Positions 1 to 7,933 of a DNA stretch of 64,000 bases are shown one piece after another. The notes below the pieces were generated by a model. That model saw only the letters and a program-made list of their open reading frames with translations. It had not been told where the DNA came from and searched no databases. How positions within the stretch are numbered: position 1 is the stretch's first letter; each line of letters begins with the position of its first letter. The translations under genes were made by a program, and so were the position numbers. This stretch comes from Actinomycetota bacterium (lineage in GTDB: Bacteria > Actinomycetota > Acidimicrobiia > Acidimicrobiales > Ilumatobacteraceae): NCBI GenBank assembly GCA_016871355.1, contig VFZC01000008.1:1-64000 (forward strand), given 5' to 3'.

Positions 1-1
1 G

Positions 2-121
2 GGTCAGCCTGGTGGCGGTCAGCCAAGGCCGGGCGGCGGTCAGCCGGGTCAGCCGGGTCAGCCGGGTGGCGGTCAGCCGGGTCAGCCTGGTGGCGGTCAG
101 CCAAGGCCGGGTCAGCCTTGA
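2..121 (+). CDS. C-terminal tail of a Gly/Gln/Pro-repeat protein (5' end outside window)
   Basis: Reading from base 2, the frame is open from the window edge to a TGA at 119-121. It encodes about 39 residues made only of Gly, Gln, Pro and two Arg, arranged as GQP and GGGQP repeats. The codons repeat almost exactly (ggt cag ccg), which explains the repetitive DNA at the left edge. The body of the protein lies outside the window, so its function cannot be judged. Such tails are usually disordered. Choice of frame rests on the clean repeat and on the stop followed by noncoding-looking DNA. Confidence 0.6.
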   Translation, partial: GQPGGGQPRPGGGQPGQPGQPGGGQPGQPGGGQPRPGQP

Positions 122-422
122 TCTGGTGGTTAGCCCGGACCAGTTTCCTTTCTTCGGCCCTAGACGGACAACACCACTTTCGCCGGCCCGAACTTGAAGA
201 CCGGTTTGCCCTTGAATCCATGTGACGCACTGAGTGAAGTCTGATGATCGTGGAATGAGATGGTGAGTGGCGGGTCTGCGAAGCCCCGCCACTTTGCTTT
301 CTCGCTAACTTCATCATCGTGAAGATCTTGCGCCGAGCTATGGCTGCTCTCTCGTTCGCCGGAATCATCGCTGCTGCCATTCGTGTGCGCGGTCGGGGTG
401 GAGTACCTCCCGAGCGCGGCGG
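122..422. other. Intergenic region of about 300 bases
   Basis: This stretch holds a terminator-like hairpin at 266-293 and otherwise nothing I can support as a gene. A minus-strand open frame crosses it but also runs into the start of the next gene and its translation resembles no protein family. Confidence 0.5.
266..293 (+). terminator. Rho-independent-type terminator hairpin
   Basis: A perfect 9-bp stem, AGTGGCGGG (266-274) with CCCGCCACT (285-293), encloses a 10-nt loop and is followed by TTGCTTT. It probably ends the transcript of the upstream Gly/Gln/Pro-repeat gene, about 145 nt after its stop. The T tract is interrupted, so efficiency is uncertain. Confidence 0.6.
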
Positions 423-1430
423 ATGGCGAGAATTGTCGCGGCCTCGCTCGTGACACCCTGCGCCGTCGTCGGCCTCGGAGCCGTCGGCTCGCGAGTCGCA
501 CATCAACTCACCTCGTCTGGCGTTCCGGTGGTGGTTCACGACCCGTTCGTTCTGGCCGACATCGACGGTGCCCCCGACGCACAACGCGTCTTCGCGATCG
601 ACGACCTCTCGAGTGATCGCGTGGCGGCCGCGGTGCTGTGTGGCCCGGCTCCGCACGGCGCGATCGCCCGTGACCTGATCAACCGTGGCGTGAACGTGAT
701 CTCCACCACCGACGATCCGGACGACGTACACGCGATGTTGTCGTTGGAGGACGAATGTCGCCGTCTCAACCGCAGCCTGGTCGTGGGAGCCGCTGCGAGC
801 CCGGGAATGTCGGGTTTGTTGGCGGCCGAGTTGTCGCGTCGCGTCGACATCGTGGACGAAATTCATGTGGCGTTCCACGGGACCGGCGGGCCGGCCTGCG
901 CGCGTCAGCACCATCGTGCCCTGGGCGGCGATGCACTCGGCTGGCACGACGGCGAATGGATCGAACGCCCCGGCGGTTCGGGCCGCGAACTCCTGTGGTT
1001 TCCCGAACCCATCGGCGGCAAGGACTGCTACCGCGCCGAACTGGCCGACCCGATCGTGTTGCAGCGCGCGTTCGCCAGTACTCAACGCATCAGCGCGCGT
1101 GTGTCGGCCACACGTCGCGATCGCCTCACCGCGCGCCTTCCGATGATGTCGCCACCTCACGCCGAAGGCGGACTCGGTGGTCTGCGGGTGGAGATTCGCG
1201 GCTCGAAGAACGGTCAGCGGGTGACCGAAGTGGCCGGCATTGCCGAACGGACCGCAATCGTGGCCGCGGCCGTTGCCGCATCGGTCGCCGATCAAGTGAT
1301 CGGCCGTGGAGCCACGGCACCGTGTGGTGTGGTGGTTCTCGGTGACGGACAGCTCGACGACGAAGCATTGGTGACAGCAGTCATTCAGCGTGGAGTTTCC
1401 GTCTTCGAGTACATCGGTTCGGGTTCTTGA
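423..1430 (+). CDS. NAD(P)-binding Rossmann-fold oxidoreductase, saccharopine-dehydrogenase-like
   Basis: The 335-residue product opens with a nucleotide-binding strand and the glycine motif GLGAVG at about residues 18-23, then a dehydrogenase-like N-terminal domain. The C-terminal half (GRELLWFPEP, GGLGGLRVEI, AGIAERTAI) resembles the catalytic part of saccharopine dehydrogenase-like and dihydrodipicolinate-reductase-like proteins. The substrate is not evident. The ATG at 423 has no clear ribosome binding site; a GTG at 450 would put the glycine motif nearer the N-terminus, as is usual, so the start is uncertain. The next gene, a Fur-family repressor, is 37 bases downstream with its own promoter. 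Confidence 0.7.
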   Translation: MARIVAASLVTPCAVVGLGAVGSRVAHQLTSSGVPVVVHDPFVLADIDGAPDAQRVFAIDDLSSDRVAAAVLCGPAPHGAIARDLINRGVNVISTTDDPDDVHAMLSLEDECRRLNRSLVVGAAASPGMSGLLAAELSRRVDIVDEIHVAFHGTGGPACARQHHRALGGDALGWHDGEWIERPGGSGRELLWFPEPIGGKDCYRAELADPIVLQRAFASTQRISARVSATRRDRLTARLPMMSPPHAEGGLGGLRVEIRGSKNGQRVTEVAGIAERTAIVAAAVAASVADQVIGRGATAPCGVVVLGDGQLDDEALVTAVIQRGVSVFEYIGSGS

Positions 1431-1455
1431 CGAATCTCGCCATCGCGCGCCGCTG

Positions 1456-1461
1456 TACATT
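1456..1461 (+). promoter_or_regulatory. -10 element of leaderless promoter (Fur-family gene)
   Basis: TACATT, 6 nt before ATG 1468. Confidence 0.6.
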
Positions 1462-1467
1462 CGAGCC

Positions 1468-1953
1468 ATGAGCCAAACGCGTCGCGACGTGCACGATGTG
1501 GCGAGTGAACGACTTCGCGCGATCGATCAGCGCTATTCGACTGGTCGCCGCAAACTCGTGCAGATCCTGTCGTCGGCAGTTCATCCGCTCGTGACCACGG
1601 AGATCACTGCGGCCGCCAGTGATCTTCCGCAAAGTTCGGTGTATCGCAATCTGTCGGTTCTCGAAGAAGCCGGCGTCGTCGTGAAGGTGCTCACCACCGG
1701 CGAGCGCTCCGCGTTCGAACTCGCCGAAGACCTGAAGGGTCATCACCACCACTTGGTGTGTGTCGACTGCGGCAAGGTGGTCGACATCGAAGTACCCGAA
1801 GACGTGGAGCGACTGCTCAGCGACGGAGTGTCACCAGCCATCAAGGACGCTGGCTTCACGCTGATCGGTCACCGGCTCGACCTCATGGGTCGTTGCGATC
1901 AGTGCTCGCGGTCGAGCCGCGCTGCCAACTTCTCCACGACCTCGGTCAAGTAG
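1468..1953 (+). CDS. Fur-family metalloregulator
   Basis: A 161-residue repressor with the Fur layout: a winged-helix DNA-binding half (recognition region SSVYRNLSVLEEAGVV, residues about 56-71) and a metal-binding dimerization half. The histidine run HHHH (92-95), C98-x2-C101 (CVDCGKV) and C143-x2-C146 (CDQC) match the regulatory and structural metal sites of the family. Whether it senses Fe, Zn or peroxide cannot be told; the two CxxC pairs fit a Zn-structured Fur or Zur type. Transcription appears leaderless. The last 55 bases overlap the convergent DUF1003 gene, so the second CxxC pair is encoded within the overlap. Confidence 0.9.
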   Translation: MSQTRRDVHDVASERLRAIDQRYSTGRRKLVQILSSAVHPLVTTEITAAASDLPQSSVYRNLSVLEEAGVVVKVLTTGERSAFELAEDLKGHHHHLVCVDCGKVVDIEVPEDVERLLSDGVSPAIKDAGFTLIGHRLDLMGRCDQCSRSSRAANFSTTSVK

Positions 1954-2420
1954 TCGACCTTCTGTCGCAACTCGTCGAGATCGACGAGATCGCGCACGTC
2001 TTGTGTGGTGGCCACATCGGTGAGCGACATACGAACACTCGCGATCTCGCGCGCGAGGAACTCGGTGTCGGCCTGCGTGCGCTCGGCCACTTTGCGGTCG
2101 AGTTCGGTCTGGGCCCGGTCGCGGGCTTCCTGGCGATTCTGTGCGAGCAGGATCAACGGTGCGGCGTACGACGCCTGCAGCGACAACAGCAGGGTGAGCA
2201 GCACGAGTCCGCGACCCCACGGGTCGAAGCGCCAGTCCTCGGGAACGACGAGGTTGTACGCGATCCAGACGGCGATGACACCCGACTGCCACACGAGGAA
2301 TCGCGCGGTCCCGAGAGTGCGAGCGATCGACTCGGAGAACTGCCCGAAGGCATCCGGGTCGTAGTGATATCCGAGGCGGCGGCGCTGACGCGGAACGGCG
2401 AGTCGTGCTCGATTCTTCAT
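1899..2420 (-). CDS. DUF1003 membrane protein
   Basis: The 173-residue protein has two hydrophobic segments (about residues 42-60 and 71-92) typical of DUF1003, with the conserved WxxYN and SLQASYAAPLILLAQNRQ region. The charged C-terminal part is predicted to be coiled-coil. The biochemical role of DUF1003 is not established. The gene follows the MgtE-N/CBS gene on the same strand after 46 bases and has a strong ribosome binding site (AAGGAGG) just before ATG 2420; the two are probably co-transcribed, which suggests a link to divalent-cation homeostasis. Its 3' end overlaps the Fur-family gene tail to tail. Confidence 0.85.
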   Translation of the reverse strand: MKNRARLAVPRQRRRLGYHYDPDAFGQFSESIARTLGTARFLVWQSGVIAVWIAYNLVVPEDWRFDPWGRGLVLLTLLLSLQASYAAPLILLAQNRQEARDRAQTELDRKVAERTQADTEFLAREIASVRMSLTDVATTQDVRDLVDLDELRQKVDYLTEVVEKLAARLDREH

Positions 2421-2466
2421 GGCGCCTCCTTTCCTTCGGTGTGTTCGTTACATGCGGTGTCGAGCG

Positions 2467-3702
2467 TCAGCCGATACGGCTGGGCGTTTCCTGTCGTCGT
2501 CGCTGTCGCCAGCCCGTCGGCAGAGTGCGGTCGAGCACGTCGTCGACCGTGATGGCTCCGAGCAGACGGCCAGCTTCGTCACACACGCCGATCGACAGCA
2601 TGTTGTACGAGGCCAGACGCTCGGCGACCTCGCGGTCGCTGATGTCGGGGGTGATGGTTGGTTCGGTTTCGAGACACTTGCCGAGTTCCATGCTGGGGGG
2701 CTCGCGCAAGAGTCGCTGAAAGTGAACCACACCGAGGTACTTCCCGGTGGGTGGTTTGTACGGGGGACGACACACGAACACTTGAGCCGCGATCGACACC
2801 AGCCATTCGGGGTCGCGCACTTGGGCCAACGCCTCGGCCACGGTGGACGTGGGTCCGAGCACGATGATCTCCGGGGTCATCAGACCACCAGCGGTGCCTT
2901 CTTCGTAGGAGAGGAGGCGACGCATCATGTCGGCGTCCTCGTCATCCATCGCTTCGAGAATCTTGGTTCGCTGATCGCCGGGCAATTCGGCCAACAGGTC
3001 GGCCAAGTCGTCCACTTCCATTTCGTCGAGCACGGCGATGAGGCGCGCCATGTCGAGACCCTGAATGAGGCCGACTTGCTCGGCCTCGGGCAACTCTTCG
3101 AGCACATCGGCCAAGCGGTCGTCATCCATGGCATCGGCCAGTTGGCGACGCTGGGTCACGGGCAGAGAACGCACGACGTTGGCCACGTCGGTGGGGTGCA
3201 TGTCGTGCAGACGCGCGGCTTCGGCGGCCATCTCGGTGGTGGCGGCGAAGAGATGGCCGACCTCGGTCCATTCGACCAGTCGGTGACTCGGCCGACGTCG
3301 CAGCGCGGTGCGCTTGGCCAGACGAACCTGGCTGATGTCCCAGCCACCCGAGCGCGAGTCGGAGCGCCAGCGCAAGGCCACGTCGGTGACTGTCTCGCCG
3401 TTGATGCGCCGATCGATCACATCGCGGCCGAGGAGCCGCTCACCCTTCTTCTGCTTGAACGGGTTGAGGTCGATGTCCCACGACCGCAGGCGAACGCCCT
3501 CGTCACCGATCTCGGCCACCTTGCCGGCGTTCACGAAGATGCGCCGGCGCTGGCTGGTGGCGGTGAAGCCGACCACGCGAGGCGAGGATCCCGAACGACC
3601 GGGTACGACCACGATGTCGTCGACACGGCCGATGCTGGCTCCGCCGGCGTCGAGCAACGGCAGCCGCATGATGCGGAATGCGTAGATCAGTTCGCCGGCC
3701 AT
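2467..3702 (-). CDS. Soluble MgtE N-domain/CBS-domain protein with PRC-barrel-like N-terminus
   Basis: The 411-residue protein contains a PRC-barrel-like N-terminal segment (about 1-75), an MgtE intracellular N-domain (about 160-270, with helical repeats such as DVLEELPEAEQ and LADLLAELPGDQ) and a CBS pair (about 275-395, beginning at GGLMTPEIIVL). In MgtE magnesium channels these modules sense cytosolic Mg2+, but this protein ends after the CBS pair and has no transmembrane pore. It is therefore likely a sensor or regulator rather than a transporter. The leaderless -10 at 3709-3714 supports ATG 3702. Confidence 0.85.
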   Translation of the reverse strand: MAGELIYAFRIMRLPLLDAGGASIGRVDDIVVVPGRSGSSPRVVGFTATSQRRRIFVNAGKVAEIGDEGVRLRSWDIDLNPFKQKKGERLLGRDVIDRRINGETVTDVALRWRSDSRSGGWDISQVRLAKRTALRRRPSHRLVEWTEVGHLFAATTEMAAEAARLHDMHPTDVANVVRSLPVTQRRQLADAMDDDRLADVLEELPEAEQVGLIQGLDMARLIAVLDEMEVDDLADLLAELPGDQRTKILEAMDDEDADMMRRLLSYEEGTAGGLMTPEIIVLGPTSTVAEALAQVRDPEWLVSIAAQVFVCRPPYKPPTGKYLGVVHFQRLLREPPSMELGKCLETEPTITPDISDREVAERLASYNMLSIGVCDEAGRLLGAITVDDVLDRTLPTGWRQRRRQETPSRIG

Positions 3703-3708
3703 GGGGGC

Positions 3709-3714
3709 AGGCTA
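3709..3714 (-). promoter_or_regulatory. -10 element of leaderless promoter (MgtE-N/CBS gene)
   Basis: TAGCCT on the minus strand, 6 nt before ATG 3702. Confidence 0.55.
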
Positions 3715-3785
3715 CCGGTGGGGGTTTGGCCGAAGGGCGGAGCCCGTCGGCGGTTCAACCCGTGTTCACCCGGGCGACGACGACG

Positions 3786-4802
3786 TCAACGTGACGACAT
3801 GCGCCGTGCGATCTCGCCGAGTCGTTCGAAGCGTTCGGGGCTGCGCGAGGCGTTGTAGAGAACGATTCGAGTAGCGAGACCTTCGTACTTCTGCCGCAAC
3901 GCGTCGGCCAGACCGTCCCACGTGGATTCGGTCGCGAACGTGGCGACGTGATCGTCGGTGATCTGTTGCGCCATACCTGCGAAGTCGCCGGCCTTCTGCT
4001 TCTCGCGGATGCGCGCGGTGGTGCCGTCGAATCCGGCCTCGTCCCAGATGAACGCGTAGTTGGGAGTACTTCCGTAGAAGCTCAGGCTTGATCGAACGAG
4101 ATCACGATCGGCGGCCCGTTCGGCTTCGGTGTCGCCAACGATGGTCATGACCGGAACGATGAGGGCGACGTCGTCGACCGACCGTCCCTCGGTGCTCGCT
4201 CCGGCCGCCACGCGAGGAACGACGTGACGCCGCAGATATCCCGGCTCACCAATCGGATGCACGTGCACTCCGTCAGCGACTCGCCCGGCCATCTCGAGCA
4301 TCCACGGATTCACCGCGGCGACATCCACCCTCGGATCGTCGACTGCGATCGGCCCGGGACTCCATTGCGGTGTGATGAAGTCGAGGTCGTAGAACTCGCC
4401 GTGATGATCGAGCCGTCCGGTGCGAAACGCTTCGAAGCAGGCCTTCACCGCGCTGACGTAGTCGGCCAACCGCGGACCGGGACGATCGAACGCCATGCCG
4501 TAACGACGAACGATGTGTGTCTTCACTTGCGTCCCGAGACCGAGGCGGAAGTTTCCGCCCGTCGATTCCTGCAATTCCCACGCCGTGGCGGCGGTGATGA
4601 ACGGGCTACGTGGAAACGCCACCGCGACGCCAGTGGACAACGCCAGCCCGGGCGCGGCTTGCGAAGCGACAGCGGCATTGAGATATGCCGTGCGTCCGCC
4701 TTCGGTGAACAACAGACCCGAGAAACCCGCCTCCTGAACGCGTTGAGCGAACGGGCCGATCTGAGCGAGCGGTAACGGTGTTGTCATCACGTCGACGTGC
4801 AC
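3786..4802 (-). CDS. F420-dependent luciferase-like oxidoreductase (TIGR03617-like)
   Basis: This 338-residue TIM-barrel protein matches the luciferase-like monooxygenase superfamily, and its opening (MHVDVMTTPL), FPRSPFITAATAWELQ and GLGTQVKTHIVRRYGM resemble the actinobacterial group of probable F420-dependent oxidoreductases typified by MSMEG_2256. Cofactor and substrate are inferred from family only. The start is GTG 4802, fixed by a TATTCT hexamer 6 nt upstream. It lies 38 bases after another luciferase-like gene on the same strand but has its own promoter. Confidence 0.85.
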   Translation of the reverse strand: MHVDVMTTPLPLAQIGPFAQRVQEAGFSGLLFTEGGRTAYLNAAVASQAAPGLALSTGVAVAFPRSPFITAATAWELQESTGGNFRLGLGTQVKTHIVRRYGMAFDRPGPRLADYVSAVKACFEAFRTGRLDHHGEFYDLDFITPQWSPGPIAVDDPRVDVAAVNPWMLEMAGRVADGVHVHPIGEPGYLRRHVVPRVAAGASTEGRSVDDVALIVPVMTIVGDTEAERAADRDLVRSSLSFYGSTPNYAFIWDEAGFDGTTARIREKQKAGDFAGMAQQITDDHVATFATESTWDGLADALRQKYEGLATRIVLYNASRSPERFERLGEIARRMSSR

Positions 4803-4808
4803 GGACGC

Positions 4809-4814
4809 AGAATA
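4809..4814 (-). promoter_or_regulatory. -10 element of leaderless promoter (luciferase-like gene)
   Basis: TATTCT on the minus strand, 6 nt before GTG 4802. Confidence 0.6.
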
Positions 4815-4840
4815 CGCCCACCGAGTTCGACGTGGTTACT

Positions 4841-6136
4841 TCACTCGCCGGCCGAGGTGGGCAACTGCTCGTCGCGCACCCCGCCACCGGGACGAAAGGT
4901 GGACGCGCGATCGTCCTGACCCGCCTGCATCTGCTGCATCATCGTGACCAACTCGGCCGATGCCCGCTCGTCGGCCATGATCTTCTGCATCACGGCCGCA
5001 CCAGCACCCGCCATCAACGTGGCCTGGTTGTCGTTGAGGAACTTCATCGACGCGCGCTGACGCTCGGTGGTGCGATTGATCTCGGGGATCACGTAACGCG
5101 CGACCAGGTCCCATGAGCGTCGTGTGTTCTCGCGGTTGGCCCAGTCGTGCGCGAAGCCGAGCACGACACCGAACCCACTGGTGAGTTGCTGGAGATTGCG
5201 AATGGCGTTCACGAGATCGTCGGGGGTACCGACGACGGCGACGCCACCGCCCACGGTCTGATCGAGCAGGGCCCACTTGTCGTCGACGTGCTGTGCGCCG
5301 GGGCGACCGAGAGTCCAGACGTTGTACTCGTTGTGCCAGCGCTGCAGACCGTCCACCGCTTCGTTGCGAGCCTGCTCGCGAGTCTCGGCGATGTGCCAAC
5401 TCATGAGGATGCGCCAGTTGCGGCGGTCGACGACTTGGCCGTGCTTGGTCGCCGACTCTTCGGCGAACGACCACTGCGTGGGCAACGCGGCGAGACCCGC
5501 GGTGCTGTTCGACGCGATCGACAAAACACCGCAGCCGTACTTGCCGGCCATCTGCATACCCGACGGCGACAGCGTGGACGCCGTGGCCACCGGGATGTCG
5601 TCTTGCACCGGCAGCAACTGCAACTGCGCGTCGCGCAGCGTGAACCAGTCGCTCTCGTGCGTGAAGCGATCCTCACCACGGAGGAGGCGCAAGATCACGC
5701 CCATCGCCTCGTCTTGGCGATCGCGCTGGACGAGCGGATCGATACCGAGGGTCCAGGCGTCGCTCGGAAGCGCACCTGGCCCGGTGCCGAACATGGCGCG
5801 TCCCTTCGTCATGTGATCGAGCTGGACGATCCGCTGGGCCACGTTGAACGGGTGGTGATATGGCAGTGACACCACACCGGTGCCGAGCATGATGTTGTTG
5901 GTGCGCTGACCGGCGGCGGCGAGGAACATCTCGGGCGACGCGATCATTTCCCAGCCACTCGAGTGATGCTCACCGCACCAGAACTCGTCGAACCCCAGAT
6001 GGTCGAGATGGGCCGCGAACTCGATGTCGCTCTGGAACTGGAGGGTCGGATTCTCGCCCACCGGGTGATGCGGAGCGAGGAAGGTTCCGAACTTCAGGCG
6101 GGGCGGTCGTCCACCGGGCAGGCCAGTCGTCGTCAT
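4841..6136 (-). CDS. LLM-class flavin-dependent oxidoreductase, limonene-monooxygenase-like
   Basis: The 431-residue protein belongs to the bacterial luciferase-like family. Characteristic segments include KFGTFLAPHHPVGENP near the N-terminus, FDEFWCGEHHSSGWE, and GTGVVSLPYHHPFNVAQR. Length and opening resemble limonene 1,2-monooxygenase-like flavoproteins acting on hydrophobic substrates with FMNH2 or F420H2. The C-terminal 60 residues carry an extra helical tail (FLNDNQATLMAGAGAAVMQ) beyond the barrel. Substrate is unknown. Start ATG 6136 is supported by a TACTGT hexamer 7 nt upstream. Confidence 0.85.
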   Translation of the reverse strand: MTTTGLPGGRPPRLKFGTFLAPHHPVGENPTLQFQSDIEFAAHLDHLGFDEFWCGEHHSSGWEMIASPEMFLAAAGQRTNNIMLGTGVVSLPYHHPFNVAQRIVQLDHMTKGRAMFGTGPGALPSDAWTLGIDPLVQRDRQDEAMGVILRLLRGEDRFTHESDWFTLRDAQLQLLPVQDDIPVATASTLSPSGMQMAGKYGCGVLSIASNSTAGLAALPTQWSFAEESATKHGQVVDRRNWRILMSWHIAETREQARNEAVDGLQRWHNEYNVWTLGRPGAQHVDDKWALLDQTVGGGVAVVGTPDDLVNAIRNLQQLTSGFGVVLGFAHDWANRENTRRSWDLVARYVIPEINRTTERQRASMKFLNDNQATLMAGAGAAVMQKIMADERASAELVTMMQQMQAGQDDRASTFRPGGGVRDEQLPTSAGE

Positions 6137-6143
6137 GAGTTGA

Positions 6144-6149
6144 ACAGTA
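6144..6149 (-). promoter_or_regulatory. -10 element of leaderless promoter (LLM oxidoreductase)
   Basis: TACTGT on the minus strand, 7 nt before ATG 6136. Confidence 0.55.
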
Positions 6150-6202
6150 GGTCCGTTGCTCGGAGTCGTCGTCAGTGGAGGTGTGCCACCAGGGTCGACG
6201 GC

Positions 6203-6208
6203 TAACCT
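6203..6208 (+). promoter_or_regulatory. Putative -10 element for tRNA-Ala
   Basis: TAACCT, 13 nt before the first base of the tRNA. No convincing -35 was seen. Confidence 0.4.
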
Positions 6209-6221
6209 GAGTCAGCCCTTC

Positions 6222-6295
6222 GGGGACGTAGCTCAGCTGGCTAGAGCACCTGCTTTGCAAGCAGGGGGTCGTGGGTTCGAGTCCCATCGTCTCCA
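6222..6295 (+). tRNA. tRNA-Ala (anticodon TGC)
   Basis: The 7-bp acceptor stem GGGGACG/CGTCTCC (one G-T pair) and discriminator A at 6295 frame a full cloverleaf. The D arm is GCTCAGCTGGCTAGAGC. The anticodon stem CCTGC/GCAGG encloses TTTGCAA with TGC at 6256-6258, and the T arm carries GGTTCGAGTCC. CCA is not encoded. Confidence 0.98.
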
Positions 6296-6300
6296 CTCTG

Positions 6301-6306
6301 TACCGT
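6301..6306 (+). promoter_or_regulatory. -10 element of leaderless promoter (duplicated NTF2-like gene)
   Basis: TACCGT, 6 nt before ATG 6313 and only 5 nt after the tRNA-Ala end, so the gene need not depend on tRNA read-through. Confidence 0.55.
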
Positions 6307-6312
6307 GCGCCC

Positions 6313-7116
6313 ATGGCGACGGCATACGACATCATCCAGCGGTTCGGTTCGGTCGAGGACGACCAGAGGTACACGCGGCTCGTCGAGTTGTTCACCGACG
6401 ATGCGGTGTACTGCGACCCGTTCGCGGGTGCCCAGCGCGGTCAGGCGGCCATCGCCGACTTCATGGGTGAGATGGAGCGAGTCATCCCGAAGATGGGTGT
6501 TTTTTTCGCCAACTGGGAAACCAAGGCCGACTCGCACGTCGGATGGTCGCGTTGGGAGATGGTGGTCCCGGTCGACGGCGTCGAGCATCCGATCAAGGGT
6601 CAGAGCCTGTATCGACTCCGTGACGGCCAGGTGTGTTTCGCGGCCGATTACGTCGACTCGGGTGCCTACCGACGCATTCGTCCCGATCGTGCGCCCGACT
6701 TGGGGTTCGCCGCCGCGGAGAACAAGGGCACGAACGCTGGTGGACCGGCGGCCGACTTGGTTCGTCGCTTCTGGGAACTCCAGACCTCGGCGCGCTACGG
6801 CGAACTGGCTGCACTGTTCGCACCCGATTCGGTGTTCACCGATCAGGTGTACGGCGTGTTCGAAGGGCACGCGGCAGTGAGTGCGTATCTACGTCGTATG
6901 GAAACCGAGATGCCCGACGAAGGGGTCACGTTCACTCTCGACGACTGCGGAGGCGAAGAAACCGTCGCTTGGTCGCAGTGGACGTGTCATGTTCCGAACG
7001 GATCGTTCCCGGGTTGGACCCTGCACACTCTGCGCGACGGCTTGTTCACCCTCGACTCCGATTACTTCGACGTGGTCAAGGCCCGTCAACTGCACAAGGC
7101 GCGGCACGGCGGCTGA
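6313..7116 (+). CDS. Protein with two tandem SnoaL/NTF2-like domains
   Basis: The 267-residue product is an internal duplication. Residues about 8-115 and about 150-262 align with each other: ALFxxDAVxxDxxxGxxRGxAAIxxFMxxME in the first matches LFAPDSVFTDQVYGVFEGHAAV in the second, and VGWSRWEMVVP matches VAWSQWTCHVP. Each half has the cone-shaped SnoaL-like fold used by polyketide cyclases, ketosteroid-isomerase relatives and many lyases. Single-domain members normally dimerize, so the fusion may form a pseudo-dimer. Function is not known. The start follows from the leaderless promoter at 6301-6306. Confidence 0.75.
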   Translation: MATAYDIIQRFGSVEDDQRYTRLVELFTDDAVYCDPFAGAQRGQAAIADFMGEMERVIPKMGVFFANWETKADSHVGWSRWEMVVPVDGVEHPIKGQSLYRLRDGQVCFAADYVDSGAYRRIRPDRAPDLGFAAAENKGTNAGGPAADLVRRFWELQTSARYGELAALFAPDSVFTDQVYGVFEGHAAVSAYLRRMETEMPDEGVTFTLDDCGGEETVAWSQWTCHVPNGSFPGWTLHTLRDGLFTLDSDYFDVVKARQLHKARHGG

Positions 7117-7131
7117 CCCGCGCCGTCGAGG

Positions 7132-7920
7132 TCAGCGTCCGACCACGACCACGGTGGTGCCGATACCGGCCCATCCGTACACACGCTTGGCGTCGCTGAA
7201 CGCCAGACGCGCGCATCCGTCCGACAACGGCCAACCCAAGTCGTCGATGCTCTGAACCAATTGATTGCGGACACTCGGAATGCCGTGGGTGCCCACACTC
7301 GACATCGTTCGTTGGTAGCGCACCATGAAGCGACCCGACGCGCCTTCGGGGGTCCACAACCGCTCGCTCTTGGAGTACACGCGGAAGCGACCGCGTAACT
7401 CGAAGCCCGATTCGGTCGCACGGCGTCGGCCCGACATGAGGAATGTCGACGACACGCGACCACTCGACTCGACCAACCACACCTGTTGAGAGGTGATGTC
7501 GACCACCATGCGTCGTCCGGTGCCCGAATCGGCCGGGAGCGGAAGCAGCCGATTGCCGGTCAGCAAGGTGATGCGGCCGAGCGATTCGACCACGGTGTCT
7601 TCACCGGCCATCGCTTCCACCACCAGGGTGATGGTTGATCCGAATGGTGCCGGTGAGCGGAGCCACAGGTCGAGCGGTCCGGGTTCGTGCGGAACCAGCC
7701 CCACTTGGATCGCTTTGTCGGCGTTGCGATAGCGCACGTGATCGGCACCGGTCGGAACCTCGGGACCGACCAGGTGGAGGAGCCCGGCGTCCGATTGCGA
7801 GTCGTCCGCCAGTCGTAACGGCAACGGTTCGGGTGGGATCGATGCGTGAACGTTGCTCGTTTGGATCGGCATCAGCAACGTGACGACGACCAGTATCGAG
7901 TGCGCGACGAGCCGTTTCAT
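7132..7920 (-). CDS. L,D-transpeptidase (YkuD domain), exported
   Basis: The 262-residue protein starts with a Sec signal-like segment (MKRLVAHSILVVVTLLMPI...SNVHA). The C-terminal YkuD domain (about 137-260) has H212 (GTHGI) and the catalytic box SDGCARL at 233-239 with the nucleophile C236. Such enzymes form 3-3 cross-links in peptidoglycan or anchor proteins to it. The more common residue before GC is His; Asp is found here. About 100 residues of unassigned beta-rich sequence separate the signal from the catalytic domain. The gene lies 13 bases downstream of the SpoU methyltransferase gene, probably in one transcript. Confidence 0.85.
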   Translation of the reverse strand: MKRLVAHSILVVVTLLMPIQTSNVHASIPPEPLPLRLADDSQSDAGLLHLVGPEVPTGADHVRYRNADKAIQVGLVPHEPGPLDLWLRSPAPFGSTITLVVEAMAGEDTVVESLGRITLLTGNRLLPLPADSGTGRRMVVDITSQQVWLVESSGRVSSTFLMSGRRRATESGFELRGRFRVYSKSERLWTPEGASGRFMVRYQRTMSSVGTHGIPSVRNQLVQSIDDLGWPLSDGCARLAFSDAKRVYGWAGIGTTVVVVGR

Positions 7921-7933
7921 CACGACGAGTGTG

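Noticed and set aside
1-121. CRISPR-like or satellite repeat at the left edge
   Set aside because: No spacers; the repeats are codon-phased GQP units of a coding frame.
160-501. Minus-strand open frame of 113 codons
   Set aside because: It overlaps the start of the Rossmann oxidoreductase gene, has an Arg-rich, low-quality translation, and matches no family.
2419-3858. Plus-strand open frame of 479 codons opposite the MgtE-N/CBS gene
   Set aside because: The translation is His/Gly/Gln-rich and is the antisense shadow of a well-supported gene in high-GC DNA.
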